The notes under the pieces were generated by a model. It did not search any database, was not told the origin of the DNA, and worked only from the letters and a program-made list of their open reading frames with translations. 64,000 nucleotides of DNA, from positions 1 through 64,000 of the forward strand of contig NZ_JAQAGZ010000025.1 in the NCBI RefSeq assembly GCF_027533625.1, in the 5' to 3' direction. This document shows, piece after piece, positions 45,876 through 54,942 of this stretch. The DNA comes from Paenibacillus gyeongsangnamensis. Its GTDB lineage: Bacteria; Bacillota; Bacilli; Paenibacillales; NBRC-103111. Numbering within the stretch: the stretch's first letter is position 1; the number at the start of each line of letters is the position of its first letter. A program made the position numbers and the translations under genes.

Positions 45876-46559
45876 TTGGATCATAAGGCCGTTTTTTTTG
45901 ATTTGTACGAGACATTGATTTCGGAATATGAGAATGGGTACAGGAAGGCTCCGCGTTCAACCTACGTAATCGAGCAGCTTGGAATGGATTCGAAATTATT
46001 TGATAGCGAATGGAGTAAAAGACAAGAAAAAAGAATGGACGGGACCTATCCTGATTTTCCTTCTGTAGTACGGGAAATATTCAGTCACCTTGGTTTTGAA
46101 GTTAACGATGAAATCGTTGACACATTACATAGAGAACGTATACTGTCCAAATCTATACCTTTTAATCCTATTGATTACGATATTTTGAAGATGCTGGAGC
46201 AAATTAAAGGGGTTGGAATGAAAACTTGTCTGATCAGCAATTGTACGCCCGAAGAAGTGACAGCGTGGCATACTTCCGCATTAGCCCCCTACTTCGATGA
46301 TGCAATTTTTTCTTATGAGGTTAAAGCGGCAAAACCCAATCCTTTAATATATCACTTGGCTTGCGAAAGAATGGGCGTTTCCCCATTCGAATCCGTATTT
46401 ATAGGCGATGGGGGCTCCAATGAGCTGGAAGGGGCGGCAACAGTAGGAATGTCCGTCTACCACGCTACATGGTTTATTCCGCCATTCATTAGTGAAAAAA
46501 TTACCGGCTACTTCAAACTGACAAAACCGTCCGAATTCATTGCGTTATTAAAAGGTTAA
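45876..46559 (+). CDS. HAD-family hydrolase (haloacid-dehalogenase type)
   Basis: This protein of about 227 residues has motif I FFDLYETLI (the D-x-Y-x-T form of the haloacid-dehalogenase group), CLISNCTPEEV, KAAKPNPLIY and FIGDGGSNELEGA. TTG at 45,876 is chosen because AGGGGG lies 8 nt upstream; the GTG at 45,867 overlaps that site. It is a single gene; the substrate is unknown. Confidence 0.83.
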   Translation: MDHKAVFFDLYETLISEYENGYRKAPRSTYVIEQLGMDSKLFDSEWSKRQEKRMDGTYPDFPSVVREIFSHLGFEVNDEIVDTLHRERILSKSIPFNPIDYDILKMLEQIKGVGMKTCLISNCTPEEVTAWHTSALAPYFDDAIFSYEVKAAKPNPLIYHLACERMGVSPFESVFIGDGGSNELEGAATVGMSVYHATWFIPPFISEKITGYFKLTKPSEFIALLKG

Positions 46560-46604
46560 GTTAAATTCCATCAAAGCTGACGCGCGGCAGTGGGGGAGGA
46601 TACT

Positions 46605-47366
46605 ATGCCATACATCCAAATAAAAGATTTAGACATGTTTTATGAAAAAATGGGTATCGGTGAGCCCATCCTATTTCTACATAGCGGTTACTCAAGAGGG
46701 ATATTGGCCTTTGCGTGTCAAATGCTTGATTTTCAAAAGAACTATACTTGTTATTAACCGGATTTCAGAGGCCATGGGAGAACCAGATGCGATAGCCTGG
46801 AATGGAGCACGCCTCAGCTTGTAGAGGATACATTAGGATTTATGGATGCGCTCAACATTTCAAAGGCACATATTATTGGCTATAGTTTGGGGGCGAATGT
46901 TGGATTGTATTGTGCAGTAGATCATCCAGAACGAATTGCTACCCTGACTACAATAGGAACCGCCGGATTTGCTGACCCAACGGGTGTGGAGAAATTTGAG
47001 CCGGAATGGTTATTAGAACACGGGAAGCAAGATATCATTAATCAAATGGTTGAAAGACACGAGGAGGCACACAGAGGTAATTGGCAAGAGCATATGCGGT
47101 TGGTAGCAAAGGATTGGCGTCTGTATCCTCAACTTAAGGAAGTGCAGCTTAGCAGCATTCGTTGTCCCTCCTTATTTATTACCGGAGAGCATGATCCGTT
47201 TGTCGGAGAAGAGAGAATAAAATATTTGAGTTCTCTGGTTGAAGGTTCACGTTACCTTGTCGTTCAAGGCGGCAGTCACAGACCTCATATGCTTAGAGAG
47301 CATCCGGTGTAGGTCAATGATTCAATACTTGATTTTATAAGCTTACATCCTTTATCACGTTATTAA
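46605..47366 (+). pseudogene. Alpha/beta hydrolase with two in-frame stops
   Basis: One frame runs from the ATG at 46,605 (after GGGGGAGGA) to 47,366 and encodes a normal 253-residue alpha/beta hydrolase, but contains TAA at 46,755-46,757 and TAG at 47,310-47,312. It has LFLHSGYSRG (oxyanion region), PDFRGHGRT, the nucleophile elbow IIGYSLGANVGL, the acid in TGEHDPFVG and the His in GGSHRPH. The first stop separates the oxyanion part from the nucleophile, so no active enzyme is expected without suppression. Confidence 0.85.
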
Positions 47367-47405
47367 ATTCTCTCGTAAGCTAGTTAAACGATAGGGGGAG
47401 TTTCT

Positions 47406-47936
47406 ATGTTTTTTCTTCAAATGTCGGGGTATCCCGGTTCGGGAAAATCTACTTTGGCCCGGGCGATTTCCAAAAACACAGGTGCGGTTGTAATTGACCA
47501 TGATATTGTCAAATCCGCATTATTAGAATCTTCGGAATCCGTTATTGACCCCAAAGTCGCGGGCAAAATATCCTACACGATCGACTGGGCCTTAGCCGAC
47601 TTTCATCTTTCACAAGGTCATAGTGTTATTTTTGATAGCCCGTGCATGTACACGGAGATGCTGGAGAAAGGAACGAGGCTGTCGGAGAAATATCATGCGA
47701 AATATAAATATGTCGAATGCTTTCTCAATGATTTATATGAAGTAGATAGGAGGCTGAAGACACGAGAGCGAATGAGAAGCCAAGTTTCCGAAGTGCCTTC
47801 TGAAGTGTTACATACGTTCAAACTTTCGATTGATAACAGCAAGAGCAAAAGACCGTCCGCTCCTTATTTGATCGTGGATACGGCACAATCTTTGGATCGT
47901 TACTTTGACGAAGTGATGGCTTACATGAACGAATAG
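47406..47936 (+). CDS. P-loop NTPase/kinase (zeta-toxin or AAA-like)
   Basis: This protein of 176 residues has Walker A GYPGSGKST at residues 8-16, DHDIVKSALLE, and IFDSPCMYTE in place of Walker B, followed by a lid region rich in Arg (RRLKTRERMRS). It belongs to the small AAA_33 kinases that phosphorylate metabolites or nucleotides. The substrate is not evident. It has a good GGGGGAG site and stands alone. Confidence 0.82.
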   Translation: MFFLQMSGYPGSGKSTLARAISKNTGAVVIDHDIVKSALLESSESVIDPKVAGKISYTIDWALADFHLSQGHSVIFDSPCMYTEMLEKGTRLSEKYHAKYKYVECFLNDLYEVDRRLKTRERMRSQVSEVPSEVLHTFKLSIDNSKSKRPSAPYLIVDTAQSLDRYFDEVMAYMNE

Positions 47937-48050
47937 ATCATTCGGAAAGAGGCTCCAAAAAATGGATCGGAGCACGGAATGGACGGGGGCGGAACGCATA
48001 CGAGAGTGGAACCCGCATTCTCCCCCGTGACCGGGGCGTGAACTGCAGAG

Positions 48051-48617
48051 CTAGCCGCCAGATATCATTCCTAGCACGGCTTCCCCCAATATCCATAGAC
48101 CGAGAAGGCCCAGTACCGTACCCGCCAGCTTCTCGGACCATTCCCCCAGAAGCGGCTTCAGCTTCGCCCCAAAGGCAAGACCGATCGAAGTAAACACAAA
48201 AGCTTGAACAGCGATCAATACGATGGTCAATGCAATCGGAACACCGATGAGTCCAATGGAGAAACCGACCGCCAGTTCGTCCAGGGAAATGCTGAGCGCC
48301 GTTACTAATAACGTCCATCCGACCAGATTCCGTTCCAATTTTTCTTCTTCCTCCTCTTCATCCTCGAAGAAGATCAACCATACGGCAACCGCCAAGAGTA
48401 AAATTCCACCGACGATAGAAGACCAATGGCCCATCAACTGTCCTGAGCTGTTCCCGATGAGCAGCCCGATCAGAGGCATTAGGGCCTCTGCACAAGCAAA
48501 CACAAGTGCAATTTTTAGCTTCCCTTTTGTTTTTACGAAGCCTAGGGACATGGAGATAAGAAGCGTATCCATCCCTAACGTTAGAATTAAAACAATCATC
48601 TTCATGGCTGCTGCCAT
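48051..48617 (-). CDS. MntP/YtaF-like manganese efflux family membrane protein
   Basis: This 188-residue protein has about six helices in two related halves. The first has LTLGMDTLLISMSLG and the second ALSISLDELAVGFSIGL, the paired Asp-containing motifs of the MntP family of manganese exporters. A cytoplasmic loop is a run of Glu (EDEEEEEEK). AGGAG lies upstream of the ATG. It is divergent from the ChrB-like gene at 48,756, with a 138-bp shared promoter region. Confidence 0.8.
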   Translation of the reverse strand: MAAAMKMIVLILTLGMDTLLISMSLGFVKTKGKLKIALVFACAEALMPLIGLLIGNSSGQLMGHWSSIVGGILLLAVAVWLIFFEDEEEEEEKLERNLVGWTLLVTALSISLDELAVGFSIGLIGVPIALTIVLIAVQAFVFTSIGLAFGAKLKPLLGEWSEKLAGTVLGLLGLWILGEAVLGMISGG

Positions 48618-48755
48618 TCGTCACCGCTCCTATAGTCAAAAATGAAACACCTGATTCAAAAATATCACGAGATAAGGGAATGTGCAACAGTTGTTGCGTA
48701 TTTTTTTAAGAAGAATTAAACTAATAAGCAAAACAATGCGAATGGAGAACGATGT

Positions 48756-49316
48756 ATGAACCACGATTCGTCCTGGCTCTTGTTTTCATATCGGGTCCCG
48801 TCCGATCCTTCGACGCTGCGGGTGCGGATTTGGCGCACTCTGAAATCAATGGGAGTTTTGTATATCCAGCAATCTGTTTGTTTAGCTCCCCTAACCCCGG
48901 AGGTTAAAAAGAAACTGCAGCAAATACAACAAGTGATCGAAGAGAGCGACGGGGAGTCTTTATTGTTGGAGGTGAGCCAATTCTCGGAAACCTCAACGGA
49001 AGAGTTGGTCGAAATGTTTAATAAGCAGCGATCGGTTGAATATAACGAATTTCTTGGCGGATGCAGCTTATTTTTAAGAGAAATCGAGACGGAATCGGAG
49101 AAAGGCAACTTTACATTTAATGAGGTTGAGGAGAATGAAGCCGATCTGGTCAAATTGAAACGATGGCACAGGAAAATTTTAAAAAGGGATTTTTTCAATT
49201 GCGCCCTTCATTCACAAGCCTTGGATCAGCTTGGTCTGTGTGAGAGCGTGCTTAATGAGTTTACCCATAAGGTATACCTGCTTGAAGGGAAGGCGGAGGG
49301 GGAAATCATCCAATGA
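48756..49316 (+). CDS. ChrB-like chromate-resistance protein, N-terminal domain type
   Basis: This 186-residue protein begins WLLFSYRVPSDPSTLRVRIW, then TLKSMGVLYIQQSVCLAP, the ChrB N-terminal-domain pattern. It is shorter than full ChrB and lacks the C-terminal domain. ChrB proteins sense or handle chromate beside ChrA transporters; no chrA is in the window. The pairing with MntP suggests metal stress (inference). GGAGAACG site upstream. Confidence 0.75.
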   Translation: MNHDSSWLLFSYRVPSDPSTLRVRIWRTLKSMGVLYIQQSVCLAPLTPEVKKKLQQIQQVIEESDGESLLLEVSQFSETSTEELVEMFNKQRSVEYNEFLGGCSLFLREIETESEKGNFTFNEVEENEADLVKLKRWHRKILKRDFFNCALHSQALDQLGLCESVLNEFTHKVYLLEGKAEGEIIQ

Positions 49317-49364
49317 GATTTGCGTAACGGAAGCTGAAAGAGGGAAATTGGTGAATAGCTTATT

Positions 49365-49413
49365 ATGAAACGAATCAAGGAGGGGCAGGCTGCCCCTCCT
49401 TGATTCGTTTCAT
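49365..49413. repeat. Perfect 24-bp palindrome with one central base
   Basis: The arms 49,365-49,388 and 49,390-49,413 are exact reverse complements around a single G (core AGGAGGGGCAG/CTGCCCCTCCT). It lies between the convergent ChrB-like gene and the small minus-strand gene, so it may end both transcripts, but there is no T-run on either side. A second, smaller dyad (ATGCATT/AATGCAT) overlaps its right end. Confidence 0.85.
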
Positions 49414-49454
49414 GCATTACAGCAAAGAATGCATCGCGGGAGAAAAGGACCTTT

Positions 49455-49745
49455 TTAAAAGCATGAAAATGATGCGATTTCTCTAAAACCCAGCACAAGG
49501 GGCAACCATATTCTACCAGTCCACCAAAAACCTGTGACCGTAGCACGTCCGACTGAAGTTGGATAAAACCAGAAGCGATTTCTATTAATCAGCCATATAA
49601 AAGTGTATCTATACAAGCAGCGAGAAATAGTGAAAGGACTAACTATATAAGCAGGAATTGGAGGTTCAAAAAATGGAGGGGGAAAAGGAGGGGCCTGATA
49701 TCCGGCCGCTCCAAGTGGCGGTCCAGGTGGAGATATAAATGCCAT
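49455..49745 (-). CDS. Small Pro/aromatic-rich protein of a Bacillales family
   Basis: This 96-residue protein has a Pro-rich N-terminus (FISPPGPPLGAAGYQAPP) and a C-terminal part RCLYRYTFIWLINRNRFWFY then PTSVGRATVTGFWW and a terminal Cys-Phe. I recall similar small proteins in Bacillus and Paenibacillus, with a conserved NRYTYIWL-N--SFWFYP block and unknown role, sometimes labelled transporter. AGGAG precedes the ATG at 49,745 at good distance. Codon usage is normal, and it is likely real. Confidence 0.7.
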   Translation of the reverse strand: MAFISPPGPPLGAAGYQAPPFPPPFFEPPIPAYIVSPFTISRCLYRYTFIWLINRNRFWFYPTSVGRATVTGFWWTGRIWLPLVLGFREIASFSCF

Positions 49746-49904
49746 CGGATTTCACTCCTGTTCTAAAATAGGCTAATGCAATATATGTGGCTATGAATGC
49801 TTCGGATTGGGCTGATACCATAACAGGATCGAGTAGGCCATTATAGATATCGGAAAAGTGAGCTAATCGTGATGGTCCAAAGGGCCGCCATTTTTTTGAA
49901 AAAG

Positions 49905-50039
49905 TGTAATACAAGAAATATTATTTATTATATATAACAAAAGAATATCGCATGGATAATAATTATAAAATAATTTAAATTATATATAATAATAAAATAA
50001 TGTTGTTTTAAAAATATAACTGTTATATAATAATGAAAA
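49905..50039. promoter_or_regulatory. Very AT-rich upstream region with promoter
   Basis: About 130 bp are almost only A and T. At the end, ACTGTTATATAATAATGAAAA (50,019-50,039) contains a TATAAT -10 and resembles the promoter of the gene at 50,613. It probably drives the small gene at 50,088. The stretch 49,746-49,904 shows no gene. Confidence 0.5.
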
Positions 50040-50087
50040 ACGATGAGGAATATATATGGAACAATTTATTGGGGAGGAGGGATAAAA

Positions 50088-50255
50088 ATGCTTTTGAAAT
50101 CAACGCAATTTTGGGAGACATTGGAGCCGAAATGCTGTACCGCCTGCGGCGAGAAACTGGAAGAGCTGGCCGATTGTTATCGCAGTGTATGCGATCAATG
50201 CACAGAAACAACATTTTATCCGATCGCTGATTTTAAAAAAGTAAACAATCGATAG
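50088..50255 (+). CDS. YhfH-family small zinc-ribbon-like protein
   Basis: This 55-residue protein from ATG 50,088 behind GGAGGAGGG has MLLKSTQFWETLEPK, then CTACG, and CDQC, giving two CxxC-type pairs as in the YhfH family of Bacillales. It probably binds zinc. Upstream ATGs at 50,033 and 50,043 have no ribosome site. Confidence 0.7.
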   Translation: MLLKSTQFWETLEPKCCTACGEKLEELADCYRSVCDQCTETTFYPIADFKKVNNR

Positions 50256-50268
50256 GAGGCAACGGCGA

Positions 50269-50472
50269 ATGAGAAGCAATGCATTACCTGTAGAAAGGAA
50301 TGTTATCCCAACGGGCTACACTTATTGTCAACAGTCAACGCGAATTTACAATAAAGTAAATGATTTCACGGCGTCGGAACTGAGTGAATGCGGTGCTACG
50401 GTTTTCTATGAGCTGTCCCCGATTTACATGTCATTATATTTCGCTTTTACCCCGGGAATCGAAATCGAATAA
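50269..50472 (+). CDS. Small protein of unknown function
   Basis: This 67-residue frame begins 13 bp after the YhfH-like stop with a strong ATAGGAGG site, so it is probably translated and in the same operon. It reads MRSNALPVERNVIPTGYTYC near the start and has no motif I recognise. Confidence 0.5.
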   Translation: MRSNALPVERNVIPTGYTYCQQSTRIYNKVNDFTASELSECGATVFYELSPIYMSLYFAFTPGIEIE

Positions 50473-50487
50473 CGAGTCCAAATATGA

Positions 50488-50518
50488 AGGCGCCGGCTGA
50501 CCAGCTTGCGCTTTTTTG
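50488..50518 (+). terminator. Terminator of the small-gene operon
   Basis: AAGGCGC and GCGCTT with an inner GCTG/AGC pairing, followed by TTTTTTG. Confidence 0.55.
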
Positions 50519-50553
50519 TTTGCATTCCGATTCCTCGACAGCCTGTAGTTTTT

Positions 50554-50588
50554 TATACTGTTGTTATATAATTAATGAAAACAGTATA
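50554..50588 (+). promoter_or_regulatory. Promoter flanked by a 9-bp inverted repeat
   Basis: TATACTGTT (50,554-50,562) and AACAGTATA (50,580-50,588) are perfect reverse complements around a TATATAAT -10. The half-site ATACTGT also forms the operator at 63,431. It controls the YtoI-like gene. Confidence 0.55.
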
Positions 50589-50612
50589 TAACAGTTTAGT
50601 CGAGGTGCTGCT

Positions 50613-51944
50613 ATGAATCATGGAAAAGACGCACTGCATACGAAGCATGAACAAATCATTCAATATATTCAAGCATTAAATATTGGGGACAGGTTGTCCG
50701 TAAGGCAAATTTCGCAAGATTTGGAAGTCAGCGAAGGGACGGCTTACCGTGCGATTAAAGAAGCTGAAAGTCTCGGCATTGTCAGCACCAAAAGAAGGAT
50801 CGGAACCATTCGAGTCGAGAAAAAGGAAGAGCAGCAATTTGATAAATTAACATTCGCCGAGATTGTCAATATCGTTGAAGGAACGGTTTTGGGCGGATCC
50901 GGCGGGTTGAATAAAACGTTAAACAAGTTTGTCATTGGCGCTATGCAGTTCGAAGCGATGCTGAAGTATATCGAACCGGGAAATCTGCTGATAGTCGGAA
51001 ATCGGGTTCAGGCCCATATGTGCGCTCTCGGGCAAGGTGCGGGCATCCTTATTACCGGGGGATTTGATACGACTTCGGATGTTAAGGAACTGGCTGACGA
51101 GCTGGAGCTGCCGATCATCAGCTGCAGCTATGATACATTCTCGGTAGCCTCCATGATTAATCGGGCGATAGAAGATCGGCTGATTAAGAAGCAAATCATG
51201 TTAGTCGAGGATGTTGTCCGTCAAGACGCAACGGTTTACTCGCTTACTGAAAGCAGCACGGTAAAGGACATGCAGAAGCTGGTGGAGGAAACGAAGCATA
51301 CCCGCTTCCCTGTCGTTGACGCAGACAATATTCCAGTCGGCATTGTTACCGCTAAAGACGTCATGGGAGCCGCACAGCATCAGCTTATCGAGTCTTTTAT
51401 GACGAAGAATCCGATATTGATCAGCTTGAAAGCGACCATCGCTTCTGCCGGACATACGATGATTTGGGAAGGGATTGAACTGCTGCCTGTCGTTGATCAT
51501 GAACGTAGAATGGTAGGAGTCATCAGCCGCAAGGACGTTATGGTGGCAATGCAGTACATGCAAAAGCAGCCTCAGAACGGAGAAACCTTCGAGGTTCAGA
51601 TCTGGTCGGGCATGGAAGAAATCCGCAATAAAGACGGAAGTCTGTTGTTCAAAGGTACGATTACCCCTCAGATGACGAATTTTGAGGGTCTGGTATCCGA
51701 AGGCGTGCTATGCACGATAATGACTCGAGCGGCTTACTATACGGTTAAAGAATATCAAAAGGGAGATTTGATTCTGGACAGCGCGTCCAATTATTTCCTT
51801 GTTCCGCTGCAAATCGATGACGAGATCGAGATTATTCCCACCATTATCGAATTAAGCCGCAGGTTCTGCAAGATCGATATTGAAGTTACATGCAGAGGTA
51901 CACGCATGGCCAGGTCCATGTTTACAGCAAGAGTGCTCAAATAA
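50613..51944 (+). CDS. YtoI-like regulator: HTH, DRTGG, CBS pair, hotdog domain
   Basis: This protein of 443 residues, close to B. subtilis YtoI in length, has an N-terminal HTH (LSVRQISQDLEVSEGTAYRA), a DRTGG domain (GTVLGGSGGLNKTLNKFVIG; VGNRVQAHMCALGQGAGILI), two CBS motifs (VYSLTESSTVKDMQK; FMTKNPILISLKATIA) and a C-terminal thioesterase-like hotdog domain. CBS pairs bind adenine nucleotides, so it may link gene control to energy or dinucleotide state. The role of the family is not established. GAGGTG precedes the ATG. Confidence 0.85.
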   Translation: MNHGKDALHTKHEQIIQYIQALNIGDRLSVRQISQDLEVSEGTAYRAIKEAESLGIVSTKRRIGTIRVEKKEEQQFDKLTFAEIVNIVEGTVLGGSGGLNKTLNKFVIGAMQFEAMLKYIEPGNLLIVGNRVQAHMCALGQGAGILITGGFDTTSDVKELADELELPIISCSYDTFSVASMINRAIEDRLIKKQIMLVEDVVRQDATVYSLTESSTVKDMQKLVEETKHTRFPVVDADNIPVGIVTAKDVMGAAQHQLIESFMTKNPILISLKATIASAGHTMIWEGIELLPVVDHERRMVGVISRKDVMVAMQYMQKQPQNGETFEVQIWSGMEEIRNKDGSLLFKGTITPQMTNFEGLVSEGVLCTIMTRAAYYTVKEYQKGDLILDSASNYFLVPLQIDDEIEIIPTIIELSRRFCKIDIEVTCRGTRMARSMFTARVLK

Positions 51945-51980
51945 CCGGGGACCGTCGATAGGGGGTACCGCACAAAGAGC

Positions 51981-52010
51981 CGTCCGGACATCCGGACGAT
52001 TTCTCTTAGG
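51981..52010 (+). terminator. Terminator after the YtoI-like gene
   Basis: CGTCCGGA and TCCGGACG form an 8-bp inverted repeat separated by CA, followed by ATTTCTCTT. Confidence 0.55.
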
Positions 52011-52083
52011 GGGATTGAATTTGTTATATCAGTGGGACGAGCATTTATCCATGCCTCGATTTCAACGATGAGGCATAGCCAGA

Positions 52084-52815
52084 ATGATGTATGCTTCCGT
52101 TGTTCTCATGATTTTGCTGTCTATCTTTCTAATTACATACCTATCGGCAACCTCCTACCATTCCATTCTAATGGAAACCATTACATCACGCGCCACGACG
52201 ACGCTCGAGCTTGTGTCCGCTTCCGTGGACAATGATATAGGCCGCATCAAGAAGACGATCACCTCGATCCTTGATGATCGAGAAGTCAGCGCCAGTATGT
52301 CTCAAATTCGCATCAGCGGAATCACCCCATCAGACAATTCCTATACGCAGCAATTGGATCGGCAATTATCGGGTTATTTCCACAACTACGCCTCCGATTT
52401 GGTTTCGGTAGCCTTTTTTTATAAAAACGAAGGCGTTTATTATTACCGGAGTACGCTAGATGTAAAGGAAAAAGTAATTCGAGAATCGCCTTGGTACAGG
52501 CAGACGCTCGACGCTAAAAATGAGGTGCAATTATTCAGCGGTCAAGACGACGGGATCATGGCGGGTACGGGCAGCTCGACCATTACGGCTGCGATTTCTC
52601 CAGCGGGCAATCCGTTATATGAGGGGATCGATATGATTGTATTTGTATTTACGGATCGCACGCTGCAGCAGCATTTGCAGTCGCAAGTATCGAAGTCCGG
52701 TGAACTGCTTGTCTTAAATGAAAACGCTTCCTTCAAAATATCCGGAAATCAGAATCAGGATAAGAGGGGAGTTTTCGAAGACAGATTCATCTCTACGGAA
52801 TCCAGCCATGGAACG
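52084..52815 (+). pseudogene. YesM-like sensor kinase, N-terminal sensor part only
   Basis: The frame gives a membrane helix (VVLMILLSIFLITYLSATSY) and an extracellular Cache-like region, but the second membrane helix, HAMP, His and ATPase domains are missing. Around 52,810-52,820 the sequence changes to a different gene. The product, 254 residues with a short out-of-frame tail, could be made but not signal. Confidence 0.75.
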
Positions 52816-52817
52816 GG

Positions 52818-53615
52818 TTCGAGGAATTTATCCGGCAAAGAGTATTGAACCGGGACGGCCAGCGCGGCGAATGGAATGACGGCGGCATCACCTATGACAA
52901 GCTGGTTTTCCCGGCGGCCGGCAGGGTAGCGGATGATCCTTACGGTCTTGGCTTCTCAGGCCTGGCTTATATCGACAAGGGCGTGAAAATGCTGGCTCTG
53001 GCGGACAATAAGAACGGCCCGTATTATTCGCCCACTTACGAGAATGTGGCCAGCGCCAAGTATCCTTTAAGCCGCCTGATTTACTTTAACGCCAATAAGG
53101 AGCCGGGCAAGCCTCTGAACCCCGTGCTTGAGGAGTTCCTGAAATTCATCCTTAGTAAAGAAGGACAGCAGCAGGTGTTAAAGCACGCCATTTATATGCC
53201 GCTGCGTGCCGAGCAGGCAAGCGATAGCCTCGCCATACTGACCGGTGTACCGGAAGTGAAAGTCGTTATGAATAATAAGGAACAAAGCTTTGTTCAGGCT
53301 CCAGTCATTAAAGACGGCAATACGCTGGTGCCGTTAGGGGACATCTTTGAAAAGCTGGGAGCCACGGTTACATGGGATAGCGGCAAAAGATCCGTTACTG
53401 CAATAAACGGGAGTACGAAGCTTCAATTCACGCTAGGGGCTGCAAAGGCAATCGTCAACGGGGCGGAACGACCGCTTGAGGTTCCGGTCCAAATCGTAAG
53501 AAATCCGTCCGGCATCAACAGTACGATGGTTCCGCTCAGATTCGTATGTGAGGCGCTTGGCGCGAAGGTGACTTGGGATAAAGCAGCCAAAGCGGTTACG
53601 ATTCAAACTCAATGA
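52818..53615 (+). pseudogene. PstS-like binding protein C-terminus with copper-amine-oxidase-N (stalk) domain
   Basis: From about 52,818 a new frame reads EEFIRQRVLNRDGQRGEWND and LSRLIYFNANKEPG, then FLKFILSKEGQQQVLKH, the second half of a phosphate-binding-type protein. It continues into a Cu_amine_oxidN1-type domain (VPLGDIFEKLGATVTWDSGK; MVPLRFVCEALGAKVTWDKA). The N-terminus with signal peptide is missing, and no ribosome site is seen. A deletion joined it to the kinase fragment. Confidence 0.75.
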
Positions 53616-53693
53616 TAGATCGCGAAAAGGAGCTTGCCGTCAATATTGAAGTTATCCCTTTCAAGTAGACACTAATTTAAAACCGCTATTGTG

Positions 53694-53740
53694 CAACCTT
53701 AGTTCGAAATTTTACCGGACTAAGGTTGTTTATCTTTTCT
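53694..53740. terminator. Terminator between the scar and the nucleotidyltransferase gene
   Basis: CAACCTTAGT (53,694-53,703) and ACTAAGGTTG (53,719-53,728), then TTTATCTTTTCTT. It can end the plus-strand transcript. Confidence 0.7.
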
Positions 53741-53774
53741 TAAAACGCTCATGGTTATAAAAACGGATGTACGA

Positions 53775-54809
53775 CTATACAATACCTGGATTGGCTAACA
53801 GGATGGCTTCGGCGGTTTCCCAGACATTCGGTAAGAAGTGAATGACGTCTTCGGCGCGACGAATAAGTGAGTCGGATGAGGTGATTCCGAGGTCGGCGAC
53901 GATGGCGTCAAAGGCCGGAGCGAGTTCAAGCTGCTGATCGGGGGCGTCTGCAGCCAGAATCTTGTGGCAACGGGCAAAGGTCGCAACGATCCAGAAAAGT
54001 GCTTCGCGGTGATAGCCGGTCCGGATGAGTTCTCGACTTCCGTCGATTGCAATCGGCCGCGCTGTGGTTGTGATGTCGGTGCTAAAGAAGAATGGAGTCC
54101 TGGCCTTTGCCGTTGCAACGTCGAATGTTCGTGCAAGTTGGTCGAGATGATATTCGACGTCGCGGGGAGTCAAATGATTACAATCGAGCAGCCTTAGTAA
54201 ATCCGGATAGAAGTCGATGCGGCCGTACTCCTTAAGTACGTTGCGGGCGGCGAGGTAGCGGAGCCGCACAGTGGGGTTGCGAAGCGCCGCCACGAGAAGG
54301 ACATGTGTGGTTACGCCGGTCGAAAACAGCCATGCCATGATCTGGTCGTGCCGTGGCGCAGAAATATCGATTGACCGCAGCCCGTTCTCAATCTTCTGCC
54401 GGGCGTTCTCGCAGCGGCGACGAACCCATACCCTTTCGGCAAAGTGGCGCGAGACCTCTGTTTGCATTCTACGCAACTGTCCTGTGGGGTCCGCAATGAT
54501 TGTATCCACGCGGAAGCTGCCTGCAAGGTGATAGGACGTCAATACCTCCTCGATAGAAGCAAGCTGGTTCCATGACAGATACGTGATCTCAATCAACGTA
54601 TCACGGTAGACGAACTTCCCAAGCTTGAGCGGAGGTTCCGCTTGTTCGGTAACGACCACAACATCGATATCGGAAGCCTCAGACATTTCCAAGTCATCAG
54701 GCAGCCCTATCGTCGAGCCGCTGAAATACGCCCCCATGAACCATTCTTCCGTACTAGCGTTCTGCAAAACCCACTCTGCCGCTGCAGCTCGAGCAGTTCC
54801 AACTCTCAT
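53775..54809 (-). CDS. Nucleotidyltransferase-fold protein
   Basis: This protein of 344 residues has an N-terminal GSTIGLPDDLEMSEASDIDV, the G-S and D-x-D pattern of the Pol-beta-like nucleotidyltransferase fold, and a helical C-terminal half. Its GC content is higher than that of its flanks. Such proteins transfer AMP or other nucleotides to small molecules, RNA or proteins, and some inactivate antibiotics; nothing here fixes the target. GGAGG precedes the ATG. Confidence 0.7.
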   Translation of the reverse strand: MRVGTARAAAAEWVLQNASTEEWFMGAYFSGSTIGLPDDLEMSEASDIDVVVVTEQAEPPLKLGKFVYRDTLIEITYLSWNQLASIEEVLTSYHLAGSFRVDTIIADPTGQLRRMQTEVSRHFAERVWVRRRCENARQKIENGLRSIDISAPRHDQIMAWLFSTGVTTHVLLVAALRNPTVRLRYLAARNVLKEYGRIDFYPDLLRLLDCNHLTPRDVEYHLDQLARTFDVATAKARTPFFFSTDITTTARPIAIDGSRELIRTGYHREALFWIVATFARCHKILAADAPDQQLELAPAFDAIVADLGITSSDSLIRRAEDVIHFLPNVWETAEAILLANPGIV

Positions 54810-54942
54810 GGATTTTCCTCCTTCATATTCGACGAGGGAATTACCTCTACGGAAAAGTTTGAATCCTTATTATACATCTTTATATAAATATTGGTAGTCT
54901 GTTTATTTTCTGAAAAATGTTTTATGATATGAGTATAAGACA

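Noticed and set aside
42329..47366. Reassigned stop codon or selenocysteine/pyrrolysine-type readthrough to explain in-frame stops
   Set aside because: TAA, TAG and TGA all act as normal stops in intact genes here, and no recoding element is seen; mutation is simpler.
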